The notes under the pieces were generated by a model that worked only from the letters and a program-made list of their open reading frames with translations, did no database searches and had not been told where the DNA came from. Shown piece after piece: positions 1 through 7,739 of a stretch of 50,543 nucleotides of DNA (position 1 is its first letter; the number at the start of each line of letters is the position of its first letter). Made by a program: the position numbers and the translations under genes. This DNA is from Paludibacteraceae bacterium. GTDB lineage: Bacteria; Bacteroidota; Bacteroidia; Bacteroidales; Paludibacteraceae. The stretch covers positions 1-50,543 of the forward strand of contig JAFXSS010000076.1 in the NCBI GenBank assembly GCA_017525455.1, read 5' to 3'.

Positions 1-574
1 CCATGTGTACGTACTCGTATCCGCAAACCTCGTTGTCCTCGTCCAGGAACTCCTTGGTGATATAGCCTTCGGTGAGTTGCAGGTAGCGAACGCCTTTAGC
101 CTTGGTTGAGTATAGTGTACCGCACTGCGATACCAAACCCTTGCCCAGATCTTCCAGACCGGCACCGATAGTCAGACCGCCCTCGCTGAAGGCAGACTGT
201 GTACGGCCGTAAACGATCTGCAGGAACAGCTCGCGCATAGCGGTGTTGATAGCGTCGCAAACGAGGTCGGTGTTCAGCGCCTCAAGGATGGTCTTGCCCG
301 GCAGGATCTCAGCAGCCATTGCAGCCGAGTGAGTCATACCCGAGCAACCGATAGTCTCAACGAGGGCTTCCTCGATGATACCGTTTTTCACATTCAGACT
401 GAGTTTGCATGTGCCCTGTTGGGGGGCGCACCAGCCGATACCGTGCGTCATACCCGAGATGTCCTTGATCTCGGTTGCCTTAACCCACTTACCCTCTTCG
501 GGGATAGGGGCAGGACCGTGCTTCGGACCTTTGGCTATTACGCACATTTCTTGTACTTCTTTCGAGTAAATCAT
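1..574 (-). CDS. Iron-sulfur cluster scaffold-like protein (NifU/IscU N-domain type), partial
   Basis: The first 191 codons are present; the 3' end runs off the left edge. The protein starts MIYSKEVQEMC and has cysteines placed as in IscU/NifU-like scaffolds: GWCAPQQGTC near residue 50, ETIGCSGMTHSAAMAAE near residue 78, and a third Cys in DLVCDAINTA. It matches from memory a Bacteroidota/Firmicutes family annotated as Fe-S assembly scaffold, usually next to a GGGtGRT-type protein that would lie outside this window. The role in Fe-S assembly is by family resemblance only. The start is the ATG at 574, preceded by a clear promoter at 673-704 and a leader with a hairpin. Confidence 0.8.
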   Translation of the reverse strand, partial: MIYSKEVQEMCVIAKGPKHGPAPIPEEGKWVKATEIKDISGMTHGIGWCAPQQGTCKLSLNVKNGIIEEALVETIGCSGMTHSAAMAAEILPGKTILEALNTDLVCDAINTAMRELFLQIVYGRTQSAFSEGGLTIGAGLEDLGKGLVSQCGTLYSTKAKGVRYLQLTEGYITKEFLDEDNEVCGYEYVHM

Positions 575-630
575 GTGTTTTGGGATTGTATTGTTTGTTA
601 ATTAAGTTTGTTATTGTTTCACAATTGGGG

Positions 631-663
631 TCCCCGAAAACTATCACAGATGGGTTTTGGGGA
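631..663 (-). promoter_or_regulatory. Hairpin at the 5' end of the Fe-S scaffold leader
   Basis: TCCCC-G-AAAAC (631-641) pairs with GTTTT-GGGGA (654-663), ten base pairs with one bulged base and a 12-nt loop. The predicted start of transcription from the promoter at 673-704 is about 666, so the RNA would begin almost directly with this hairpin, about 57 nt before the ATG. It could stabilise the mRNA or serve as a regulatory leader. No known riboswitch was recognised. Confidence 0.5.
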
Positions 664-672
664 ACGCGTGTG

Positions 673-704
673 CAAAGATACAAAAAATTATTGACATTTG
701 CAAA
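673..704 (-). promoter_or_regulatory. Promoter of the Fe-S scaffold gene
   Basis: Read on the minus strand: -33 TTTG (extended TTTGCAAATG), 20-bp spacer, -7 TATCTTTG. This fits the Bacteroidota sigma-ABfr consensus TTTG / TAnnTTTG. Confidence 0.8.
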
Positions 705-795
705 TATTGCAGTATTTTTTTGCGATTTTTCACAAATATAATGCGGATAGGAATAACAGGATTTTCTGACAAATGCAAATATTCTTACCGACTTA

Positions 796-827
796 TTTGC
801 AAATGTGGGATTTTTTTTGTACCTTTG
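796..827 (+). promoter_or_regulatory. Promoter of the MATE transporter gene
   Basis: -33 TTTG (TTTGCAAATG) at 796-799, 20-bp spacer, -7 TACCTTTG at 820-827. The leader to the ATG at 861 is about 27 nt. Confidence 0.8.
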
Positions 828-860
828 TGCCCGTTTTCAGTGTCTGATTGCTGACAGCCG

Positions 861-2207
861 ATGGCTCATATCATACATATCATCCGTTCGTATCTGCCGT
901 ACTACCGCCGTAATCTGGCAGTGGCTTTTCCCGTGATGCTCACGCAGCTCGGGGCAGCATTGGTCGGCTTGATTGATACGATCATGGTCGGTCACTACTC
1001 CACCACCGATCTGGCGGCAGTCAGTCTGGCTAACGGTGTGTTCTTCACGTTCATGGTGTTTGCCATGGGTGCCGTGATGGCGGTCACGCCGCTGGTCGGG
1101 CATGCGTTTGTGCAGAAGCAGGATGAGCGTGTGGCATCCTTGCTGCTCAACGGATTGTGGTTCACGCTGATGTTGGGCGGAGTGACTTGCGTGGTGCTCG
1201 CAGCCTGCGTGCCTGCCTTGGATAATATGGGCCAGGATCCGGATGTGGTGGTAGCCGCACGGCCGTATCTGATCATGCGCACAGTAGGCATGTTGCCGTT
1301 TCTGCTGTTCTGCCTCGAGAAGCAGTTTATGGAGGGACTGGGTAATACTGTGGTCGCAATGGTGGTGACGTTTGGCATCAATATGCTGAATATATTGCTC
1401 AACTGGGTGTTTATCTTCGGTCATTGGGGTTCGCCGGCGCTGGGTGCAGCTGGAGCCGGATTGGCTACGATGATAGCGTGGATACTGCTGCCGGTGGTTT
1501 TTCTTGCGGTTATTCTCCGTCATCGCGAGTGGAGCAGGTATCTGCGGTTGTGCCGCTGGCAGTTGACTAACCGTGCCACGGTGCGCGAACTGTTGCACGT
1601 AGGTGCGCCTATAGGCATGCAAACAACCATGGAAACCGTGCTGTTCACCTTGTCGTTTATCATGGTAGGATGGATCAGCAAGGAGGCACTGGCTGCACAT
1701 CAGGTCACCAATCAGGTGGCGGACTTTGCGTTTATGCTGTCGCTGGGTATAGGCTCGGCTACTACGATCCGCGTGTCGCATCAGTTCGGATTGGGCGATA
1801 TACCGGCCACACGCATGGCGGCGAACGCCAGTGTGCATCTGATCTTGCTTATGAACACGATAGGTGCAGCGCTGATGATTGGTCTGCGCAACTATTTGCC
1901 GTACCTGTTTACCAACGATGAGCAGGTGGTGGCTCTCGCTTCACAACTGCTCATCTTTGCGGGTTTGTTGCAGTATGCTGACGGTCTGCAATGCGTAGGC
2001 GCAGGCATGCTGCGTGGCGTGACGGATGTAAAAGTGCCGATGTGGATTACGGTGTTTACGTATGTAGTAATCGCCCTGCCGTTAGGTTATCTGCTTATGT
2101 TCCCTGCGGGAATGGGTGCCGTAGGTATGTGGATCAGTTTTGTAGTTGCACTGACCATTGCGGCCATAGCTTTCCACTGGCGCTTCCGGTACTTGTTCAG
2201 CCGGTAG
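861..2207 (+). CDS. MATE family multidrug / cation efflux protein (NorM-like)
   Basis: A 448-residue polytopic inner-membrane protein, the usual MATE length, with about 12 hydrophobic segments in two halves. The N-half opening (FPVMLTQLGAALVGLIDTIMVGHYS) and the matching element after the midpoint (GAPIGMQTTMETVLFTLSFIMVGWIS) are the typical repeated MatE starts. Members export cationic drugs or metabolites in exchange for Na+ or H+; the substrate cannot be read from sequence. It stands alone, with its own promoter at 796-827, and ends 4 bp before the convergent regulator gene, leaving no room for a separate terminator. Confidence 0.93.
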   Translation: MAHIIHIIRSYLPYYRRNLAVAFPVMLTQLGAALVGLIDTIMVGHYSTTDLAAVSLANGVFFTFMVFAMGAVMAVTPLVGHAFVQKQDERVASLLLNGLWFTLMLGGVTCVVLAACVPALDNMGQDPDVVVAARPYLIMRTVGMLPFLLFCLEKQFMEGLGNTVVAMVVTFGINMLNILLNWVFIFGHWGSPALGAAGAGLATMIAWILLPVVFLAVILRHREWSRYLRLCRWQLTNRATVRELLHVGAPIGMQTTMETVLFTLSFIMVGWISKEALAAHQVTNQVADFAFMLSLGIGSATTIRVSHQFGLGDIPATRMAANASVHLILLMNTIGAALMIGLRNYLPYLFTNDEQVVALASQLLIFAGLLQYADGLQCVGAGMLRGVTDVKVPMWITVFTYVVIALPLGYLLMFPAGMGAVGMWISFVVALTIAAIAFHWRFRYLFSR

Positions 2208-2211
2208 GCGC

Positions 2212-3495
2212 TTACTGATTCATAGTCATCAATTTTTCTCTCAAGTGACCTCCGCTCACGCCGAGTTTGCGGGCGGTGAGGTCCTTGAGTTTGCCTATGC
2301 TCTTGGGCGAGCAGGGCAGCATTTCTGCAATCTGCTTGTGAGGCAAACCTATCATAACCAATACGCACAGCCGTATGTCCTGTTCGTTCAGTCCCTGCTC
2401 AACAAGTCCGGTAGCCAAGCCGTGGAAGAGCCGGTCTGCCTGATGGCAGAATGCGTTATAATTCTGCCAATGCAGTTCGTCTTTCAGGTCGGTGGCTTGA
2501 CTCAGGGTGTTCAGAGTTTGTGCCAGTTCGTTCTGACGCGCACGTTCATGTTGCTCCCAGTCGCGCATCATACGTTTGCGCTCAATGATGGTCATTAAGC
2601 CCATGACGGCTGCTACCAGACAGACCAGACCGATCAGTATGGCTTCCACTATCAGTTTCCAGTCTGAAGGGTGCTCCGTGAGGCTGTCGCCTAACAGTTG
2701 TACCGCCTGCATGAGTTTGCCGTGGCGCAGTTCGATGATCTTCTGCACATCGGCGCGCTCAGACGACAGGGTACGCAGCGTCTCGGTGTCGGCATATTCA
2801 TCGTCGTGGGTAAGGATGTAATAGATATCGTCCAGATAAGCCGGGTCGTCGGTGTTCGGCAGCAGTTCGCGTGCGTAGTACGTTGCCGAGTCGCCCTTGC
2901 CGAGGTACGAATATGCCTGTGCACGCAGCATGGTCATATATTCCTCGCTACCGGGCAACCGCGGTGAACTCAAGAGATAATCGTTGCCCTGCAGCGAGGT
3001 GTAATACAATACCGAGTCATACTCACCCGCAAACATACAGGCAGTGGCGCGCGTCTCCACCACTTTTTCCGTCAGCGGATATAGCGGATAGACCTGCACG
3101 GCTTCGGCAATCAGCGCGAGTGCGGAATCTTTTTTCCCCTGTGCCGCCTGCTCCCACGCCATGTTGTTCAGCGCGTAGGCGTACGCCAGTTCATCGCCCG
3201 AGGCGCGGAAATGCTCTGCCGACAGTCCGTACACGTAGTACGCCAGCGCGTGCTCGTTTGCCTGCCGGCAGATGTTTGCCATGTTCGAATAGATGCGCCC
3301 TAATAACATCTCGTCGGGCGTGTTGCTCTTGGTGGCTTGGATGAACACCGCCAATGCTTCTGCCGGTTCACCCTGCTCGCGCAAAGCTCTGCCTTGTTCG
3401 TACAACGTCTGCACATCGTTATGCGACAGCCTGCCACAGGACACAACAATTCCGCACCAAACAGTCAGAAGTAATATGTAGCGTGCTCTGTTCAT
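2212..3495 (-). CDS. Membrane-anchored TPR protein with C-terminal LuxR-like helix-turn-helix
   Basis: 427 residues. The N-terminus looks like a lipoprotein signal (ILLLTVWCGIVVSC, candidate lipidated Cys20). Residues about 30-260 are tetratricopeptide-like helices, followed by one transmembrane helix (IVEAILIGLVCLVAAVMGLMTII, about 282-304), a coiled coil, and a C-terminal DNA-binding-like domain (LNEQDIRLCVLVMIGLPHK through SPKSIGKLKDLTARKLGV). This architecture is common in Bacteroidota as membrane-bound regulators. The ATG overlaps the stop of the upstream secreted-protein gene (ATGA at 3492-3495), so it is the third gene of that operon and may regulate it. Exact signal and targets are unknown. 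Confidence 0.75.
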   Translation of the reverse strand: MNRARYILLLTVWCGIVVSCGRLSHNDVQTLYEQGRALREQGEPAEALAVFIQATKSNTPDEMLLGRIYSNMANICRQANEHALAYYVYGLSAEHFRASGDELAYAYALNNMAWEQAAQGKKDSALALIAEAVQVYPLYPLTEKVVETRATACMFAGEYDSVLYYTSLQGNDYLLSSPRLPGSEEYMTMLRAQAYSYLGKGDSATYYARELLPNTDDPAYLDDIYYILTHDDEYADTETLRTLSSERADVQKIIELRHGKLMQAVQLLGDSLTEHPSDWKLIVEAILIGLVCLVAAVMGLMTIIERKRMMRDWEQHERARQNELAQTLNTLSQATDLKDELHWQNYNAFCHQADRLFHGLATGLVEQGLNEQDIRLCVLVMIGLPHKQIAEMLPCSPKSIGKLKDLTARKLGVSGGHLREKLMTMNQ

Positions 3496-5198
3496 TCAAT
3501 CTGCATGCCGGTTGGGGTAAATATCCTGTCACCTTGGCGGATAAGCAGTTGTCCGTTGCGGAGGATCTTCGCTGCCGCTGTAGCCACAGCTTCCGGCACG
3601 ACGGGCTCAATGGCTGATTTGCCGTAGTCGAACGTACCATAGATGCCATAGCCCCACTCCGGGTTCGTCAGGTCAAGGCGGTACGAACCGTCCTCTGTAA
3701 TTGTGACGGATACTGTGTTGCGGAACGTATCTTCCCGAACAAGCTTCGTTTGAGCCTGTTCGTTGTGCCTAAACGGAGTACCGGCCGGTGATTTCTTGAG
3801 CGAATACGTAATCTCCTCGCCGGTGTACTCGCGGATCGTCAGCACATCATTGAGCAGCGTTGCCACGATCTGGTTCGGGTCAACGGGATCAACCGTCGAT
3901 GATCCCGGACTGTCCTTAACGTATCTGTAGAGCTTGACGGTGTCACCGGGTTGTTCTGTACTATCATAATAGCACCAGTCCCATGCAGGATTGTCATACA
4001 CTAATTCTCCATCTTTGTAAGCGCAAAGCATGATATGTCCGCAACTGCATGCACACCCAAGGATACCGGGGCATATACTTCCGCCGGGGCAGTCAGTCAG
4101 ACCAACACCCTCTACCCATTGTATTGACTTATAGTCATCAACATCCATGTTACCGTCAGCATTCAAATATAGAGTAAATAACCGTGGAGATGATTCAGTA
4201 ATATCTGCTACAGTGGCATTTAAGCCATCCGGAAGACCTCCTGTTTCTGCTGCACCGCCAATCCATAGATTGGACAACTTGTCACCGACTTTGGCATTGA
4301 ATGCATAAAGTAGATATTCATGGTCACTATTTGCCGGAACAATATACACATTGGCGTTGTTGTCTTCACGCAATGCTCCTCTGTATGTCACTCTGTCTCG
4401 AACGCCATAATCACCATATATGTATAATTGCACGTATGTTTTCCCGTTTATAACGGTATCAGTTGTCAGACGATGAACTTCTGTACTAAGTTCGTCTCCA
4501 TTTGCTCCCATCCGCACAAACAACACATTCCATGTGTCACACAGCGACTTCAAGCGGGGAGGGTCACATGCGCAGTTAGCATCGCCAACATATATTTTTC
4601 TTCCGTCTTTGCAAGCGCATGCGAGATAAGGATTATTTAGCATGTATACGATAACACCAGCCGGTCCTTCACTTGTTGCAGAGCCTACACTATCAGTCCA
4701 AAGTTCCCAGAAATCCTCAAAATAATGACCGCTTTCTATAACATGGACCTTTGCTTGAAATGTCCTAAGTTGCCCTGTAGAAATTTCTGTTATTATCGCC
4801 GTTGTACATTGCATATCTGTGCCCATCCATAGATTCTTCAATGTATCCCCCACGTTGGCATTAAATGCATATAACAAGTACTCATGTGTGCTATCAGCTG
4901 GCACATAATAAATATCGGCATTATCCCCTTCCCGCAATGCTCCCAAATAATTATCGTTAGAAGAATATCTGTATCCTACTCTACCGCGCAACTGCCTATA
5001 CTTGTGTTCGCCGATAACGGTATCTGCGGCGAGGTGTTGCGAATAATACACCGGAGTCGCAGGTATATCCATTCCTGCTGCATAATAAGTGACATAATGC
5101 CACTCGTCGCACAGCGACGGTAGTTGTACCGCTGCCTCAGTTGTTGTCCATACGCTGCCTGCTATCGCAAGCATCAACGTGAAGATGAATTTACGCAT
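3492..5198 (-). CDS. Secreted protein with two internal repeats and a C-terminal RNGQLLI module
   Basis: 568 residues from the ATG at 5198; the GTG at 5204 is less likely because the paralogue upstream also starts MRKF. A Sec signal peptide (about residues 1-22) is followed by two homologous units of about 190 residues, each opening with LCD-W and containing GALRE-(G/D)-(D/N)-NA, (Y/V)VPA and HEYLLYAFNA-VGD, then VDPVDPNQIVATLL and a C-terminal module ending KILRNGQLLI...GDR. The first unit holds a Cys-rich stretch (ACACKDGR...NCACD). The C-terminal module is shared with the product of 5265-6785. It is presumably exported or surface-bound. The tail resembles Bacteroidota C-terminal sorting tails in general form, but lacks a clear type IX signature. 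Function unknown. Confidence 0.7.
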   Translation of the reverse strand: MRKFIFTLMLAIAGSVWTTTEAAVQLPSLCDEWHYVTYYAAGMDIPATPVYYSQHLAADTVIGEHKYRQLRGRVGYRYSSNDNYLGALREGDNADIYYVPADSTHEYLLYAFNANVGDTLKNLWMGTDMQCTTAIITEISTGQLRTFQAKVHVIESGHYFEDFWELWTDSVGSATSEGPAGVIVYMLNNPYLACACKDGRKIYVGDANCACDPPRLKSLCDTWNVLFVRMGANGDELSTEVHRLTTDTVINGKTYVQLYIYGDYGVRDRVTYRGALREDNNANVYIVPANSDHEYLLYAFNAKVGDKLSNLWIGGAAETGGLPDGLNATVADITESSPRLFTLYLNADGNMDVDDYKSIQWVEGVGLTDCPGGSICPGILGCACSCGHIMLCAYKDGELVYDNPAWDWCYYDSTEQPGDTVKLYRYVKDSPGSSTVDPVDPNQIVATLLNDVLTIREYTGEEITYSLKKSPAGTPFRHNEQAQTKLVREDTFRNTVSVTITEDGSYRLDLTNPEWGYGIYGTFDYGKSAIEPVVPEAVATAAAKILRNGQLLIRQGDRIFTPTGMQIE

Positions 5199-5264
5199 AA
5201 TCACTGTTATTTAGAGTGTTGCATGATCGTATATTATTGATTTGAACCGTTAATTAGTCTACAC

Positions 5265-6785
5265 CTACTCCACCTGCATGCCGGTTGGCGTGTATATACG
5301 GTCGCCCTGCTGAATGAGCAATTGCCCGTTGCGGAGGAGTTTGCGTGCAGGTGCATCGGTCGCTGCGACTGGTTGTAAGCCGGATGCAGTATAGTTGAAT
5401 GTGCCGTAAATATCGTTCTCCCAGCCGGCTTTACTCAGCGTGAGCGTGTACGAGCCGTCCTCGGAAAGTTGTACGGCAACCGAGTTGCGGAACGTGTCGG
5501 CTGATACTTCCTTTTGTGCTTCCGGCAATGCGTGGTGTGCCGGAGCGTGACTGATTGGCGTTACAGCCAGCGAGTACGTCACTTCCTCGCCCGACTGTTC
5601 TCGTATGGTCAGCAGGTTGTCGTTAAGAGTGGCCACTACCTGATTCGGATCAACGGGTGTGACGGTTGTCGAACCCGGTCCGTCGTTGACGTATAGAGGA
5701 ATTGTGTCGCTTGTCGTTTCATAGATGGCAGATACTTCAATGAATGGAGTATCCTTACATATTAGCCACACACCTTCTATAGTAAACTGCTTGCCTGTAG
5801 GCATGTGATTGAGTTGGTCAATTATTTGAGCATCGGTAACAGTGAGCGAATAGAACGAAACAGGGTAAGCGGATGTCGCAAATATACCGTAACATGTCGG
5901 GCACTCTTCAATAGTACACTCGCGAAACGATTCTGTCAATGATCCGCTGAGTACGACACGCTCTCCTTCGGCAAACGGCTGATCAGTTTGACAGCGTCTG
6001 AGGAACTGGTAATGCGTTACCGGTCCTTCGTCACCGCCATAACTATCATACTGCCACTCCAGTTCGCTGTCGGTGAGTCGGTATAACGTGAGAGGCGAGT
6101 AGCCACCATCGAGATTACGCGGTGTATCGAACAACCCTTCCACACTAAGCAGCCAGCCATCTGCACCATGCTCCAGGGTATATGCGTGGGGAGGGAAATA
6201 GCCAGTACCGTCTTTCATGAACTGATACATCAAACCAAGCGAATCAAAAACAAATCTTGTACTACTATTCACATCACGCGTAAAGATATCGCCGTAACCC
6301 GAACCGTTTGCTACAATCTCCTTGTGCACTTCCCATGCGCCTGTCAGCCAATCTGCAGATGACCATAACTCAATTCTGGTTATCTGGGCGGGAGCAGCGG
6401 TGTTGACAGCAATATATCGATAATCACCGCGCTTAAACTCCTTACCGGACAGTAGCGCGTGGTATGAATAAGTGGGTATCATTGCGTTATAAGGATAGTC
6501 ATACAGCGAATCCAGAAATGCCTGCCACTTGTCATCCAAGCCTGTTAGATAATACAGGTTGCTGTCATTCGTTAGCAGTGCAACAGTAGTACACGGCAGA
6601 CAAGGGTTGTCATCATCGGAATCATCGCACGGCAGCGATGCATCTACCAACGTGCCGCTAAAGATACTCTGGTAGTACATATCATCGTCAGTCATGTTAT
6701 ATCCATGCGCCGTGCAGATAGCATGGCTTGCCATCCATACGCTGCCGATAAAGGCAAGCAGTAATGTGAAGAAAAACTTACGCAT
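5265..6785 (-). CDS. Secreted protein, C-terminal paralogue of the 3492-5198 product
   Basis: 506 residues with a signal peptide (MRKFFFTLLLAFIGSVWMASHA). The N-terminal 350 residues are not recognised; a region with ERVVLSGSLTE and GKQFTIEGVW looks beta-rich. From VTPVDPNQVVATLNDNLLTIRE onward it aligns with the C-terminus of the next gene's product and ends LLRNGQLLI...GDRIYTPTG. It is first in the operon, with its own promoter at 6855-6886 and an inverted repeat at the predicted transcript start. The 66-bp gap to the next gene has no promoter match, so the two are probably co-transcribed. Function unknown. Confidence 0.7.
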   Translation of the reverse strand: MRKFFFTLLLAFIGSVWMASHAICTAHGYNMTDDDMYYQSIFSGTLVDASLPCDDSDDDNPCLPCTTVALLTNDSNLYYLTGLDDKWQAFLDSLYDYPYNAMIPTYSYHALLSGKEFKRGDYRYIAVNTAAPAQITRIELWSSADWLTGAWEVHKEIVANGSGYGDIFTRDVNSSTRFVFDSLGLMYQFMKDGTGYFPPHAYTLEHGADGWLLSVEGLFDTPRNLDGGYSPLTLYRLTDSELEWQYDSYGGDEGPVTHYQFLRRCQTDQPFAEGERVVLSGSLTESFRECTIEECPTCYGIFATSAYPVSFYSLTVTDAQIIDQLNHMPTGKQFTIEGVWLICKDTPFIEVSAIYETTSDTIPLYVNDGPGSTTVTPVDPNQVVATLNDNLLTIREQSGEEVTYSLAVTPISHAPAHHALPEAQKEVSADTFRNSVAVQLSEDGSYTLTLSKAGWENDIYGTFNYTASGLQPVAATDAPARKLLRNGQLLIQQGDRIYTPTGMQVE

Positions 6786-6830
6786 AATTCAGATGTTTTT
6801 AAGTTGTGATTTCAGGTGTTTCAGTCGTGA

Positions 6831-6847
6831 TTTCTGAACGTCAGAAA
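6831..6847. promoter_or_regulatory. Perfect 7-bp inverted repeat at the transcript start of the secreted-protein operon
   Basis: TTTCTGA-ACG-TCAGAAA, a perfect palindrome with a 3-bp centre, lies just downstream of the -7 box at 6855-6862, so it covers about +1 to +17. It could be an operator or a short 5' hairpin. The C-terminal HTH protein of the same operon is one possible binder, but nothing shows this directly. Confidence 0.4.
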
Positions 6848-6854
6848 TTTAGTG

Positions 6855-6886
6855 CAAAGGTACTGCTTTTTTCTGATATATGCAAA
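6855..6886 (-). promoter_or_regulatory. Promoter of the secreted-protein / regulator operon
   Basis: Minus strand: -33 TTTG (TTTGCATATA), 20-bp spacer, -7 TACCTTTG. The leader before the ATG at 6785 is about 60 nt. Confidence 0.8.
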
Positions 6887-6994
6887 TTTTAGTGTTTGAA
6901 AAATGAAAAGTGCAAATGCTTGATATATGGTAAATTACGGTAAATGGCGTTTGAAAAGTGTATTTTTGGGGTGCAAAAATTGTCAAAAACGTTC

Positions 6995-7552
6995 CTACGC
7001 GGCTATGCGAATGGTAGGCGGCATAGTGCGTAAAGGTATAAATTGCGCGTGCGCAGCAAGGCGGACAAGCGGGAAAACGAGAGGTTGTTCGTGTTGTTGT
7101 TCTTCAGTCCGTAGCGCGCGGTAGATAGTGACATAGACAAAAGGGTAGAAGTTGGGATAGACCTTTTTGTCAGGAACAGGGTTGTAGAGTTGCTTGAAAA
7201 ACAACATTTTCCACTCCAAGGCAGCAATGGGATCGCGTTCAATGGCATGCGCGCGTCGTTGTGCCTCCTTGATGATCTCCCGGTTGGTGACACATCCGGC
7301 TGCCCAGGCTTTAGGGAAGTGCAGGGTATAGAGTTCGCATCCCGGGCGATGGCGTGAAGGCCGGAGAATAATGTTCTTGCGGTAATGTTGCGCCTGCTTG
7401 CGTGTGTTAACCGCGCCATGAAATTTCTCGACTGCATCCACAAGAGTGCAATATCGGACACCCCTAACGTGCGGAGTATCAGGGATTTGTATCGACTTGG
7501 CAATAGTATTTTGCAAGTCTTTAATCATTTTAGATTTTAAGTGCTCTGACAT
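6995..7552 (-). CDS. Conserved Bacteroidales hypothetical protein
   Basis: 185 residues from the ATG at 7552 (MSEHLKSKM). A second candidate start is the ATG at 7528, and the frame stays open to 7669 but the extra N-terminus looks unstructured. The core carries NIILRPSRHRPGCELYTLHF, a Lys/Trp-rich segment, and NREIIKEAQRRAHAIERD, which I recall from other Bacteroidales proteins of unknown function. It is basic overall, with no signal peptide or membrane segment. No promoter of the usual form was found upstream. A third reading frame here (7003-7503) is a shadow. Function unknown. Confidence 0.6.
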   Translation of the reverse strand: MSEHLKSKMIKDLQNTIAKSIQIPDTPHVRGVRYCTLVDAVEKFHGAVNTRKQAQHYRKNIILRPSRHRPGCELYTLHFPKAWAAGCVTNREIIKEAQRRAHAIERDPIAALEWKMLFFKQLYNPVPDKKVYPNFYPFVYVTIYRALRTEEQQHEQPLVFPLVRLAAHAQFIPLRTMPPTIRIAA

Positions 7553-7605
7553 GGGCTTTAAGTGTTTGATAATGTTATGATTATAAGCGTTGCTGTTCTG
7601 ATAAG

Positions 7606-7625
7606 GTCTAGGATTACCTCGGTAA
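7606..7625 (+). repeat. Dispersed motif copy 1 (GTCTAGGAT-N3-CTCGGTAA)
   Basis: Seventeen fixed bases with a 3-base variable gap (here TAC). Copies 2 and 3 are at 17054-17073 and 38988-39007, all in the same orientation. Copies 1 and 2 also share ATAAG just before the motif. Here the motif sits upstream of the hypothetical gene and includes a short hairpin (ATTACC-TC-GGTAAT). Confidence 0.6.
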
Positions 7626-7675
7626 TGGACTGATTCAGTATGTATATTACTCCGAAAACAGATGTACAATAGGCC

Positions 7676-7731
7676 GTTGAGAGCTGAGAGTCAAGAGCTG
7701 AGAGCCGAGAGCTAAGAGTTAAAAGCCGAGG
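7676..7731 (+). repeat. Tandem 7-mer repeat, consensus GYYRARA, 8 units
   Basis: Consecutive units GTTGAGA, GCTGAGA, GTCAAGA, GCTGAGA, GCCGAGA, GCTAAGA, GTTAAAA, GCCGAGG, lying just downstream of the ttcA-like stop codon. The same 7-mer family occurs inside polA at 47141-47196. Confidence 0.8.
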
Positions 7732-7739
7732 ATAGGCGG

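Noticed and set aside
837..1838. 333-residue open frame antisense to the MATE gene
   Set aside because: His/Arg/Gln-rich composition with no domain, fully covered by a clear transporter on the other strand.
7003..7503. Alternative 166-residue frame at the hypothetical gene
   Set aside because: The frame of 6995-7552 carries the conserved RPSRHRPG and QRRAHAIE motifs; this one does not.
7676..7731. CRISPR array
   Set aside because: Units are contiguous 7-mers without spacers, and no cas genes are present.
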